Assembly (NCBI GenBank): GCA_002118135.1
Contig: BDIU01000097.1
Location: 124,001-188,000 of the forward strand
Source: Trebouxia sp. TZW2008
Taxonomy: Eukaryota; Chlorophyta; Trebouxiophyceae; Trebouxiales; Trebouxiaceae
DNA length: 64,000 nt
Reading direction: 5' to 3'
The translations under genes and the position numbers were made by a program. The notes below the pieces were generated by a model. That model ran no database searches. It worked only from the letters and a program-made list of their open reading frames with translations, and had not been told where the DNA came from. Below are positions 1-12,000 of the stretch, in pieces (positions within the stretch are counted from its first letter, which is position 1; each line of letters begins with the position of its first letter).

Positions 1-700
1 GCGCCTCGCATCATGGGTAAGCCAATTGCACCAATCACCAGTAATTGATACTCTGCCATCAGGGCCTAGTAGGGGATCACACAGACACTGGCAGTTTCTA
101 CTCAGTACCGATTTAGCAGCAAGCTTGTGCTTGCATCCACAGCTGTCGCCCTTGCGCCTTACATCATGGGTAAACCAGCGTCCCAGTTCAGTCAATCAAT
201 CAGTAGCGCATTTGCTGTCATCAGGACCCAGTAGGGGATTATACAGTCGATAGAACTTGCAGTCCGTGGTAGGGAGCCAGATTTGACTCATCAATATTCC
301 CATACAGACAATGTCAGCATCTAGTCAATTCAGCAGGGAGCTTGTGCTTGCATTCACAGCTGTGGCCCTTGCGCCTCGCACCAGGGGTAAGGGAGCGTCC
401 CAGTTCACCAATCAATCAGTAATTTACTTGTTGTCATCAGGACCCAGTGCGGGATCATACAGACAATGTCAGGACCCAGTTAGGGATTGTACAGACAATG
501 TCAGCGTCTAGTCAATACTGGTTCAGTAGCGAGCTTGTGCTTGCATCCACAGCTGTTGCCCCTGCGCCTTGCATGATGGTTAAGTCACGATTCCAGTCCA
601 ATCAATCAAACTGCTGGAACTTCCCGGTCCTTGCAAATTGTCCAATGCGTGCAAGGCTCGTCAAGTATGACAAAAACACACTGAGCGGATCTTAACAACA
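1..700. repeat. Left-edge tandem repeat, about 150-220 bp unit
   Basis: Four imperfect units begin near 1, 155, 373 and 566. Each carries a block like GCGCCTYGCATCATGGGTAA, then CAATCAATCAGT, a GGACCCAGTAGGGG core and a TACAGACAATGTCAG tail. Short forward open frames across it are frame shadows of the repeat and show no protein family. The core and tail recur near 60388-60455, so the unit contains a dispersed element that has also been amplified locally. The array is cut by the window edge. Confidence 0.7.
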
Positions 701-995
701 AAAGCAGCTAGCGATGATCCAATCTTTCCATCATGCTCAGCAGATCAGCCACTTGATTGTGTGATGCCTTTTTCACCAGTCTTTCTGTCCATGGCAGCGT
801 ATTTTGACTTTCTATCATGGTAACCCAGCAGGGGCTCATACAAGCAAAGACGGTGTCCAGTCAACAGCAATGTAGTTGCTGGGTCTGTTGCACTCCCTCA
901 ACTGGGCCTGCATTGCGCAGATGTTTGGCACATGCCCATTTGGGCAAGTGCTATGCTGCAAGCTTACACAAGCTTGTGTTTGTGTAACGGTTTGC

Positions 996-1074
996 NNNNN
1001 NNNNNNNNNNNNNNNNNNNNNNNNNNNNNNNNNNNNNNNNNNNNNNNNNNNNNNNNNNNNNNNNNNNNNNNNNN
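996..1074. other. Assembly gap (79 N)
   Basis: A run of 79 N is flanked on both sides by the same hexamer gtttgc. This suggests that a repeat was collapsed or could not be bridged. Open frames reading through the gap are meaningless. Confidence 0.95.
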
Positions 1075-2710
1075 GTTTGCGTTTTGGCATATGCTAGGAG
1101 CTGCAGCCATGAAGCACCCTGCTATATACTTGCTTTCCAGTTGCAAACCGCCTTTACTCTGCAGCAGGAAAAAGCCGTCAGTGTACTGCCAACGCGGTCA
1201 CAATTCATGGCACGTATGGAAACGGACTGTCGTTGTAGATGTACCCCTATGGCAAGCAGAAGCTGCTCAATCTATGTCACATCATACGCATAATTAACTG
1301 TCACATACTTGCAATAGCAACATGGCATGCTTGACAATTGGTATGCGTGGTCATGTACAGTTTCATTGTTGAGAACTCACATGCAAGCTCGTGTACAGTT
1401 TCATGCTAGATGACTGATATGCAAGCTGATTTCCACAGGTCAGCCAATGGAGGAAACCCAGTTCTCCTATGTTCCAGCTTCAGCAGCGTTGCAAGTATAT
1501 GGCTGTGGAGTGCTCATCACAGTTGGCGCTGCTTTGTGCTTTAGCAGCAGGCAAAGGCGGCACCTTCAGAACACAAGAGCTGACACAAACAGCAGTCAAT
1601 TCATATCAGGAAGCAGCAACCTTGCATCGCTTCAGTCTGCAGATGCTCATGGCCGTCCTGGTGCCTTGGTTCAGCCTCTCTTGCCTGAGGTCGCTGTTTG
1701 AAATCAGAGGTGTTTGCTGTTAGGCATCGTAGTCGGAGCCTCTGTCTAAAGAGGCAGCCCAAAACTGCTGCTTTAGAGCAGCAACCAGCAGAAAGTTGAG
1801 CTATGGTCCGACAACCCATGCTGTCTGAGTGGACGTTGTGTGCAGCGCGCTAGATGCAACCTGAGTGCAAGATTGCAGCCTTGCAAACAGAGTGCATCAA
1901 GATCGTTACTCTTCTAGATGAAAAAGCTCAACCCCCAATGCAAGCCAAGCTGACTCAACAACAGTTGTCCTTTTAGGGCACATCTGTTCACACCTTTGTG
2001 TGTGTGGACTGCCGCACGCCTGCTTGATGATGTGGTTCTAGCCTGGTGTCAAATTTGGCTGAAACACTACCGGCAAATGAGCATACCAACCTCGATTTGG
2101 TGGATCTGCGCCTCAGCATCAAAACTGCAAAACTTTTCAACAACTAGGCATGTTTGTGCATGTGTTGCTGTAATTGTAACAACGCAAAAGTCATCTGATG
2201 CATTTGACATTGTATTTTTCAGCGATAGCCATTGAGCCACATCCATCATCACTTGATGGGCGCTTGCGAAATTGATCCAGATCTGCACAGCGTGCAAATC
2301 AGGGTCTCAATGAGTCAGTGCCTTGGCTTGATGACTGTCATCAAGCTTGACTGAGGGTGCAACATCCATTCAGTTGCGGAAGCTCGCCAACCCCATGCTC
2401 GAGCAGTTCAATGCATGCTGCGCAACATGGCGGTATTGTGCGCATATGCATCAGCTTAGTTGTGAGTGGTGTCACAGATACTCTCATGCCCAAGTGACCT
2501 CGCAGCATGGGCTGCTCAAATTCGGGCTGTGCATGCTCCTGACCTCACAGCCTATCAATTCCATTACTAAATTCGTTCGAACCTCGTGCCTGCATGTGCA
2601 GCATGACAAATTAGCAGAATTCCGGAACTGGCATGACATGTTGCGCGTGACATGCTGCGGAGCGGCAGCGCATGATGTCTTGACACTGCAGCGCGGTCCT
2701 GCACAGCACA
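1075..2710. other. Intergenic region, no supported gene
   Basis: Short open frames on both strands lack family motifs or a phase-consistent exon chain. The only structured element seen is one copy of a hairpin-bearing dispersed repeat at 1721-1803. Toward 2640 the sequence becomes richer in CpG, as expected near the start of the transporter gene at 2711. Confidence 0.5.
1721..1803 (+). repeat. Dispersed hairpin repeat, copy 1
   Basis: About 80 bp holding two perfect stem-loops: GCCTC-tgtctaaa-GAGGC, then GCTGCT-tt-AGAGCAGC-type arms. It ends in a conserved cagcagaaagtt. A second copy lies at 6503-6590 on the same strand and a third partial copy at 13241-13298 on the opposite strand. Shared length and structure point to a short interspersed element or structured RNA; no tRNA or snRNA family is recognised. 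Confidence 0.6.
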
Positions 2711-3080
2711 ATGTACATCTATCGCACGTTCGACGGGGGGACCCCTGCTGCGTCAGCCGAACAAGCACACCTCAGAGATGACTTTCGTGTGATCGAAGTT
2801 GATGGGAAGCCCTCTAGCGTTGTCGGCATCCGCTTCAGTCCGAGCGCTGATGGAGCACAAGATGAAAAGTTGCATGCCGAGCAGCCTGCGGACCCATACA
2901 GCTACGACTCAGAAGGCAACCCTCAATACTGGCCGGATAGACCTGACGCAGCTCGAATGGCTTGGCGGGAGGAGTTCAAGGCGAGTTGTTACTCACTGCA
3001 ATCTGCAAGCACTTTGTCAGCTGTCAAGGGCCATTTGAGCTGCTCCCGCCAAGCAAAGCTTGCGAGTGACGCATGAAACG
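2640..3080 (+). promoter_or_regulatory. CpG-rich gene-start segment of transporter
   Basis: CpG dinucleotides are visibly frequent here and rare in the downstream introns. The segment covers the proposed ATG at 2711. Comparable CpG-rich stretches sit at the other likely gene starts in the window (about 15000-15250, 16650-17560, 27530-28350 and 45440-46480). No core promoter element was identified. Confidence 0.35.
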
Positions 3081-6000
3081 ACGAACTCGAAACTTGTCGC
3101 ACTGCAGGAGAACAAGCGCGAAGCTGGGAAGGTCTGGTCGCTATTCAAGAGTGGACCCCTGGCTCCTGCAGCTACGTACTGGAGACAGTATGGCATGCCG
3201 GGCATGGGACTGTTTCTGGAGGGACATGTGGTAAAGCACTCTCTATGGCTAGATTGGCGACGCATGACCAGCTTACATCAGCTTACAATTTGTGCATGTC
3301 AAATTTGTTTGACTCAACAGCATGAGCTTGAAGCCAACAAGACAAAATTTTTGCTTGCCCTTGTCTTAATGCTTCATTGCATACCTTTGATGCTCACTAC
3401 TAAAGGCATGGTCGTTCGACTTCTCGACTCCGAAGCTCAACAGCTGGATCCAAGTACATGACTAGTGTGATGCCTGCACATGTCAGTTGAGTATGTCATT
3501 TTCAGCGCCATCACTGCAAATTTGAAGGCAAAAGCTCAGCTTGTATGACACATATGGTTACTTGCACACACAAGACAGAGCAAGTGGACACAAGATTGAC
3601 CTTGTGCAATGCGTGTCAGGCTGTCACTTTAGTTGAGGATGTGATCTGTGATTTGCAGATTTTTCCCATCACAAACAATGAGGTGCTGTTCAAACAGGCT
3701 TATCCAAAGTGCTGGAGCAAGTTCACAGAGTGTAACAAGGTCTGTATCATCTTCACTTGAAAGTGTTGACAACAGCAGATGATGCTCACAAAACAATAAC
3801 AAAATTAACCCCAGTTTGTTTTTATATGCATCTGCAAATGCCTCTCAAGTGCATTGCAAATGCATTGCACAATGTGCATGCATACCAAGCCCAATGCATT
3901 ATATGAGCAATTCATCATCATCTCACCAGCAGCACTGTTCCACTGTTAGCTTGTCATGCGACAACATAGTGCTTGCCAGCTAGCTGGCGCTGTTGTTGTG
4001 ACAAATTGGCTAGAGTGTAAGCCACATTGTAAGGTTGTTCTCTTGTCAGTACAGCCGCCGCCGGCAGCGTTCCCCTTTCCCGCATGGCTCAGGATGAGTC
4101 ATGCGCTGCTGCATTGACCAGTCAATGCTGCAGACTGTTGCGGTTGGACGGTCAGCAAGGCATTAAGGCACCTTACAGCATGCGCACAGGACCTCAATCA
4201 CCATATGCACTGCTCCACTGTTAGCTTGTTATGCAGCAGCATAGTGCTTGCCAGCTAGCTAGCGCTCTTGGGCTATCAACAATGCATCAGAACGTTAACA
4301 GCATGCGCACAGCACCAGCCTGGCATGGCATCAAGCTCACTTTGACTTCTTGCCATGATAGGCTATTATGAGGAACACTCACGGCGCACTACTGTGACGC
4401 TCACCACCACCTCTTGAGCAAGGGCATGCATAATTGTGTTTTGTATTGACAATGCTGAATGTAACATCTATTGTGATCTTCTCCACCAATTTTGAGCAAT
4501 GGCGTGCACAATTGACTTTGGTGTTGACAGTAAACTGATGAACTGTTAGGGTCTCCACCACCAACTTTGAGCAAGGGCATGCACAATTGACTTTTGCATC
4601 AATAGTGGGTTAGCTGGAATGTACTCATCTATGTGTCCTAAGAGATTCAGTCAAGAGTGAACACAAAGGGAAAAAGATTTTGCAAAACTTACCCAATTTT
4701 GAGGCTTTCTGCTTATTCAGGTGTGGACAGAGGCCACCCAGTACCTGCAGCTCATTGGCGTGCTTTTGGGGCAATTAACCTTTGGCATTCTGGGAGACTG
4801 GATAGGGCGCAAAGCTACCATGCTAGTGGACATGTCTGTCATCATCATTGGTATCATTATGCTCACCGTGTCAAATGGCACCACAATCAATGTGAGGCCC
4901 CACACACATTGTGACAATGCCATTGTGCTTTGAAGTATCAAATAGTCATGACAGGATTATGTCTTGACGTCATTTTGGGCGACTGGGCAGGGCGCCAAGC
5001 TACCACCTAGTAGAGATGTCTGTCATCATAATTGGTATAATCATGCTCACGGTGTCAGATGGGATCACTATCAATGTGAGGCCTCACACACACTGTGTTG
5101 ATGCTGCAACCCTGCTGCGTTGCTATTCAAACTTGAATGACTCAGACATTGCTGTAAATCTGCTGCGCTTGTGCGTGCTGCTAGTCAAAACTCAAAGACC
5201 ATTTAGTTGCTGAAGTTGCAAAGTCCACTGAGGCTGCAGCAACATAGCACATCTCTTCTTATTCCGTATCCTTTTCTTCTGCTGCCTTCAGTAAACGCTG
5301 TGTATGCAGGGATGGGTGATCATGTACGCCTTTGCTCAGCTCATCTTTGGGTTTGGCATTGGTGGTGAGTACCCCATGACATCAACATGTGCCACTGAAG
5401 CATCTGAAGAAGACCGCCAGTATGGGCAGAGGCACAGAGGGCGCAAAGTCATGCTGTCATACACAATGCAGGTTTGATACTTCTTAATCATTGATAGTCA
5501 TCAACACAATGAAAGTTCTCAGATCGTCATAAACGATGCAGGTTTGGTAACTTGTGATAGTTGAGGGCATATGTTTGACCCTGTCATTCAAAATATAGGT
5601 CTGCAATCTTTGGTTCATTGAGAGCTTGTCTTCAGCACACTAACCGTTGTCAGTGTGGGCAGAGGCACAGAGGGCGCAAAGTCATGCTGTCATACACAAT
5701 GCAGGTCTGCTTCTTGGAGAGCATTTTCTCGACGCATTGAGAGCTTATTTTGAGTTGCAATGAGAGCAGCTCATTCCCACTCATAGTGCGCTTTGTAAGT
5801 CATTTCATGCTGTCATGTACAATGCAGATCTGGTACCTTTGTCACCTCGATAGCACAGATCTGACGTTTTGAGAGCTCATGAGCATATCAAGTGCTGTCA
5901 TTGCGGCAGCAGACAAATCAAACAGTGTGATGACATAGCAACGCCAGCAACATGACTGACACATGAGAAACAGCGTAGGGACTCAAGGTTGTCTTTATGC

Positions 6001-9000
6001 CACTGACAAAAGTCTTGGAGCACTCCATCTGCTCCATGTCCGTGAGGCGACGTACTCATGATTGCACCATGCCATACTCGTAGTTGCGCAATTGTGACTG
6101 ATGGTTGACACATGCTGCTCTGGAGCACAAAGATGACAGCAGTGCATGGTTACAGGGCTGGGGGCAGTTTGTGAACCTGGGGCTGCTTCTGCTCTTCCTG
6201 AATATCTTCAATCAGTAAGCCCCCTCATCTCAGCTGATATACATACACTGACTGTCTACATACAACGACGCACTGTTGATGTCAATGTGAACAGCCGTCC
6301 ACCAGTATGAAGGACCAGACCCAATATATAAGCCCTCAAACAAACAAAGCTAAAGCCACTTTTCCACCTCTACACTTCTGGCCTGATGCACTCTTCTGCC
6401 CTGAATCTTGGTGTTACGGTCCTGCCTGATCATTTCCAGTTTGCTCATAATACTCTACATGCCAGCAGAAACAAGGGAGGAAAAACTATCTAAATCTACG
6501 CCGTTAGGCGTCATCTCAGGAGCGTCTGTCTAAAGAAGCAGCCTGGGACTGCTGCTGTAGAGCAGCAATCAGCAGAAAGTTATCCTGTTGAGGGGTCAGC
6601 CTATGCCAACACATTCAACAAACCCATTTGGCTGCAACTTGAACCCTCCATCCTGAAACCCTTGCCTCTTCATCCTACAGTCATGCAACTGCACCTATGG
6701 GCCTACATGGCCGAAGCTCAAACCCTAGACCCTAAGCATCTTTCCTGTCGCCACAAAAAGGGCCTTATGGCGGGGGCTCAGCAGGCGCAACATGGCGAGT
6801 CAGCTTTCCTCTTCTTCATGCAGTCATCATACTCCTGTGGGCAACCGTGACTGCTCCCCCTCACCTGAAACCCTGACACCGCCCCTCTTCTTCCTGCAGT
6901 CAAGGGAACAGTTTATGTGGGTCTGTCTGGCTGAACTTGAGTCCTGGACCTAACACCCCTTTCCTCTTCTTCCTGCAGTCATGGCAATGGTCCCTATGGC
7001 GGGGCTCAGCAGGTGCAACTTGGCGAGTCAGCTTCGCCGTTTTGATTCCCATTGCCATGTACCTGCTGTACTACCGTGTATACGTCCTGAAGGAGCTCAA
7101 GCTGCTGGACCAGGTGAAGAAGAAGAGCGGCGTCACAGGTCCGCTGTGCTGTGCTGTGCTGTGCTGTGCTGTGCTGTGCTGTGCTGTGCTGTGCTGTGCT
7201 GTGCTATGCTGTGGCAGTGAGATTGTGTACATACTGTTGTGTATGCACGCGTCTTATACTGCATTCGTTCAATGATGTCATGGTGCAGGCTGTGACTTGA
7301 AATCCTTCCGCCTGCTATTCTCGCATTTCTGGCATCGGCTTTTGGGCAGAAGCGGCATCTGGTTCTGTAATGACTGGTACTTCTATGGCAATGGCAATAG
7401 CCTTGTAAACAGACTGGTGTGCATGCGCAAGTCTGATACAGTATTCGTTCAATGATGTTGTGGTGCAGGCTATGACTGGAAGTCCTTCCGCCTGCTGTTG
7501 ACACACTTCTGGCATCGGCTGCTGGGCACAAGCGGTATCTGGTTCTGCAATAACTGGTACTTCTATGGTAACGGAGTCTTCAGGAGCACCATTGTGGAGC
7601 TGCTGGTGGGCAGTAATGCCAGTGTCCAGATCAATTGGTTGTATCAGTTCATCAATGCCGGCTGTCAGGTCAGTCAATCACTTTGGACCTCATGCATGCT
7701 ACCACTCATCACAAATGTTTGCTAGGCAGGCTTCAATCCCAGCAGCTTGATTTGTGAATTGGCATCCAATTTTGCAATGACTGGTATTTTGGCGTCAACC
7801 TAGTCTTCATGAGCACCATTGTGAACTTGCTGGCGGGCAGTCATGCAAGTGTGCAGATCAACTGGCTCTACCAGTTCAACGCTGGCTGTCAGGTCAGAAG
7901 TCATACACTTGCAGCTGTTCACATTCGTGTCTTGTATCTGCGCTTGCAACGAGACTGTCTTTGATGTGATGATTCAATGTTGCAGCATCCTGCCGTTGTG
8001 GATCTCGCAGTGGGCAGCAATGCCAGCGCCAAGATCAATCGGCTTACCAGTTCATCAAAGCTGGCTGTCAGGTAAGCAGACATTTTACACAGCTTGAACA
8101 GCTGCTTTAGAATGGCGCTGATCTGGTCAAACTCTGGCAAAGAAGTTTGGGACCTGCCTGATAAGCAGTGACGCCAGTGTCCAGACCAACTGGCTGTATC
8201 AAGCCATCATAGCTGGCTGTCAGGTTAGTCTTTCTCTTCTAAAGAGCAAGCCTCTTTGTCATGGTGTGTGATGCCTTTGTCAATCTGTGTCAGACTAATG
8301 GCCTTGAGCAAAGTGTCTGGTTGCAGTTGGTGGGGTATTATACAGGAGCCCTGGCTGTGGACTACAGATACATCGGCCGTCGCAAGCTCACTGTCTTCTC
8401 CTTCACAATGGTCAGTCCCCTTAGCACTTCTGTTTGCTGCATTCACTTGCAATGAAAGTTGCTGCAACAGCAAGTGCAAACAATGGCTGCTGCAGTTTCA
8501 GCTAAGTCACGTGCTGCAACATGAGGCTGTAAATGTGGTCACAGTCCTCCTTCTCCAATAAAGCAACTGATGTTATCTGGTCTCAGCATCTACCGGCCCT
8601 CATTTTAGGAAAGCCGAAAACAACAACTACCTGTCCATCTGCTTTGTATGCTCCAGCGCCTCTGAACACAGCTGGCAAATCAGGCATGTGAACTTTGCCC
8701 TTTCTTGCCCTCCTGTGAGCCGTCATTCTTATGAGTCCAATACTGTTTTGCTGCGCCTCCACCACAAAGGTTATCCTTTGCTGCTTGCATACAGCCATTG
8801 TTTCGCGCTTTGCTAGCATTGTGCAAGAGGCTTCACATGTCATACCACCAACCCTGGAAAGAGGGGCCAAAGCAATAAGAAGACAGGGCACAGGGCAACA
8901 TGCCTGTGGTCTCATACATCACTTCATCACCATACAGCTATGCAGCAATCTAGTAGCCTGGTCGACAGATAATTGCATGGGTGCAGTCGGCAATTCTTGC

Positions 9001-12000
9001 AAGCAGCTGCCACAACTTCAACACAGCTGAATGGCTGGCAGGGTAACAAACGGGTAGCAGGTCACGCACACACTCATGCCGCACCTTCTACCTGTTTGTT
9101 ACCCTGTGAGTCAGAGCAGACTGGGTTTGGGTGGTGGCAGCCTGCTTGTAGGCTTGCAGAAAGCTAAGCTGTCATGCAGCAGCTGCAACAGCTTCCTGTT
9201 GAATGCAGGTTATGCCCAGCAAATTGCGCAATGGCCTCGACTTGAAAGCGCATTTCATTGAAGGCAGCATTTGCAGAAAGCTGGACAGCTGTGACATCGC
9301 TGCCATACTGTCTGTACTGAACAATGAGTTGATCAAACGGCACAGTATACTCTTGTTTCAGCAAAGGCAGCGTCTGCAGGAAGCTGCGCAAACATCAGAT
9401 CACTCAAAGCAACCAGTGCTGTTCTACGTGAAAGTAGGCTTTGTGTATGGCCAGTCGCTGCATAAAGGTAGCTGTATGTGAAGCATGCAGGTGCAGCATT
9501 GTCTGCAACGTGGCATTTGTGTAAGCGTATGGCATAAGCCAGTAGGCTGGAGGGCCAAGCCAGGCCACCAAGCATGTCACGTATGTTCTGATCTATGTAG
9601 AACAGGTGTCCAGCACAATGTCTGTGACACTAGACCACAGCCACACATATTGTAAGGTTGCTGATTGCAGGTGGGTTTCTGTTACGCATCTGTTGCTGGT
9701 GCTTATGACTGCCTGACAGACCACAATGGCAGACATTACAAGAATACTGAACGCAGGTGGGGATTGACATCTTGACAGGTTTGCTGAGTGCAGGTGGGCC
9801 TCTGTTACGCATCTGTTGCTGGTGCCTATGACCGCTTGACAGACCACAGTCGCACACCTCACAAGGTTACTGTCTGCAGGCAGAATTTTTCATCTTGACA
9901 AATTTGCTGAGTGCAGCTTACCCTCTGTTGTGAATCTGTTGCTGGCGCTGGTCTTTATGTTTGTGACTACTGCCCTAGCTTCAAGCAGTTTGGGCTGATT
10001 CAGTAGGCATGCAGTATGGTTGTTGGAGCAGCAGGCTAACTTTACAAACACGCTGAGTGCAGGTGGCCCTCTGTTATGCTTCTGTTGCTGGAGCCTATGA
10101 CCGTCTGACAGACCCTGAGCACAAGAAGAATTTGCACGTCTTTCAATTCCTGTTCTACATCAGCAGCTTCTTTGCCCTGGCAGGCTCTCACACCACCAGC
10201 TTCTTGCTGTCAGCTGAGGTGGGAGTTGAAGTGAAGTGCTGTGCTGTGCTGTGCTGTGCTGTGCTGTGCTGTGCTGTGCTGTGCTGTGCTGTGCTGTGCT
10301 GTGCTGTGCTGTGCTGTGCATCAGTCAAACTCTAGCATGTTTCACAGCCTCCTAGGCTTGTCGACACAGCTGTTCAACGCTATGCTATACGTTTCACTCA
10401 ACACAAGACACATGACTTGCTAAACTTCCATGTCTTGTGTGGGTATGTTGCAGTTGTACCCAGCACCTATCCGCAGCACTGCTCACAGCATCTCTGCCGG
10501 TTTGGGCAAGCTTGGGTCCTGCACTTCACTCATGGTGCAGTTGATCAAGATTTGACTTCACTCTTGACATCAATGCAAGTCTTCACGCTCGTTTGATTGT
10601 GGCTGCAGCTGTACCCGGCTCCCATCCGCAGCACTGCTCACGGCATCTCTGCTGCTTCTGGCAAGCTTGGCTCCATTCTGGCTGTTGTCTGGCTCAACTA
10701 CCTCAGGTGGCTTACTGTTTCTCACTCATATGCTTGAACGACGCTGACTGATCCATGTCACCTGTTGCTGAGTACCTTCTGTTTGTTTTTCAAGAACCAG
10801 TCTGCCGCTTCTGGCAAGCTTGGCTCCATTCTAGCAGTTATTTGGCGCAACAACCTGAGGTGATGCACCTTCTTGAGTGTGTCTCAGCAGCATTTGCTTT
10901 GAACCATGTCGATATGAGGCACTGTTGCTTGAGCACCAGAGGCAAGGCATAGGTCGCTGTTGCAGCCCAACATGGACTTTGACAGAGTGTGTGTACTACA
11001 ATGTGGCACACAGATTCAAAAGGACACAGCTGCCGCCTCTGGCCATTGCTTTCTACAAAAGCTCCTGTTGTGACACCTGATACTCAATTTTCCTTTGTGG
11101 TGCAGGAGCCGCAACAAGTTCTGGATCACATGGCCTCTGGCTGTGTTTGGTGCAGTGGTGTGCTACATCTTCATTGCAGACAACACTGGGTTGGATTTGG
11201 CTGAACAGGTACGTACCAACAGCTTTGTAGCTTGCTTGAATGTGTTGTGATGACCCTGCTCAGTCTATTGGATTCTTTCTGAGGGAGTCCTGCCTCAATG
11301 TCTTGGAGTTGCAGCGTGACATTTGCCCTGATGAAGGCGTTTAGCAGGATTTAATTGCGTTGCATTGCTACATCTGCCAATGACTACTCAGCGGTAAGGA
11401 ATTTGCAACAAAAGCTTGCACAGGAGCGGCGGTGGTTCTTCATACGCAACAGCAATGCTTCTGGGTATCATGGGCCTGCCGTACATTGGTGCCACCTGTC
11501 ACGCTGGGAGCGCTGTGCTCTCAAGCCGCACCTGAGTGCTGCAACTCGAGTCGTCAGACCAGCATGCCATGTAGCAATATACCAGTAGCTCAGCTGACCA
11601 TTCTTTTCTTTTGCAGGAGCGGCGATGGTTCTTCATTTGCAATGGCAACTCCTCAGGATATCATGGGCCAGCTGTGCATTGGCGCCACCTGTCACGCTGG
11701 GAGCGCTATGCTTTCAAACAAGAACTGAGCAATGCAACCAGAGTAGCCAAATTAGAGTGGCAGCTTTAAGGAGTGAGATCTCAACAGCTCAGCTGACCAA
11801 ACTTTTGTCATGCAGGAGCGACGATGGTTTTTTCATTCGCAATGGCAATGCTGCTGGGTATCATGGGCTTGCCGTGCATTGGTGCCACCTGTCACACTGG
11901 GAGCGCTCTGCTCTCAAGCTGCAGCTGAGTGCTGCAACTCCAGTCGTCAGACCAGCATGCCATGTGGCAATGCACAAGTAGCTCAGCTGACCATTCTGTT

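Noticed and set aside
836..1297. Several open frames of 60-120 codons on both strands
   Set aside because: They read through the N gap and repeat sequence; no codon or motif support.
6937..7275. 112-codon open frame across the GCTGT microsatellite
   Set aside because: Its second half is only the pentamer translated as Cys-Ala-Val-Leu-Cys. The real exon ends at a donor at 7138.
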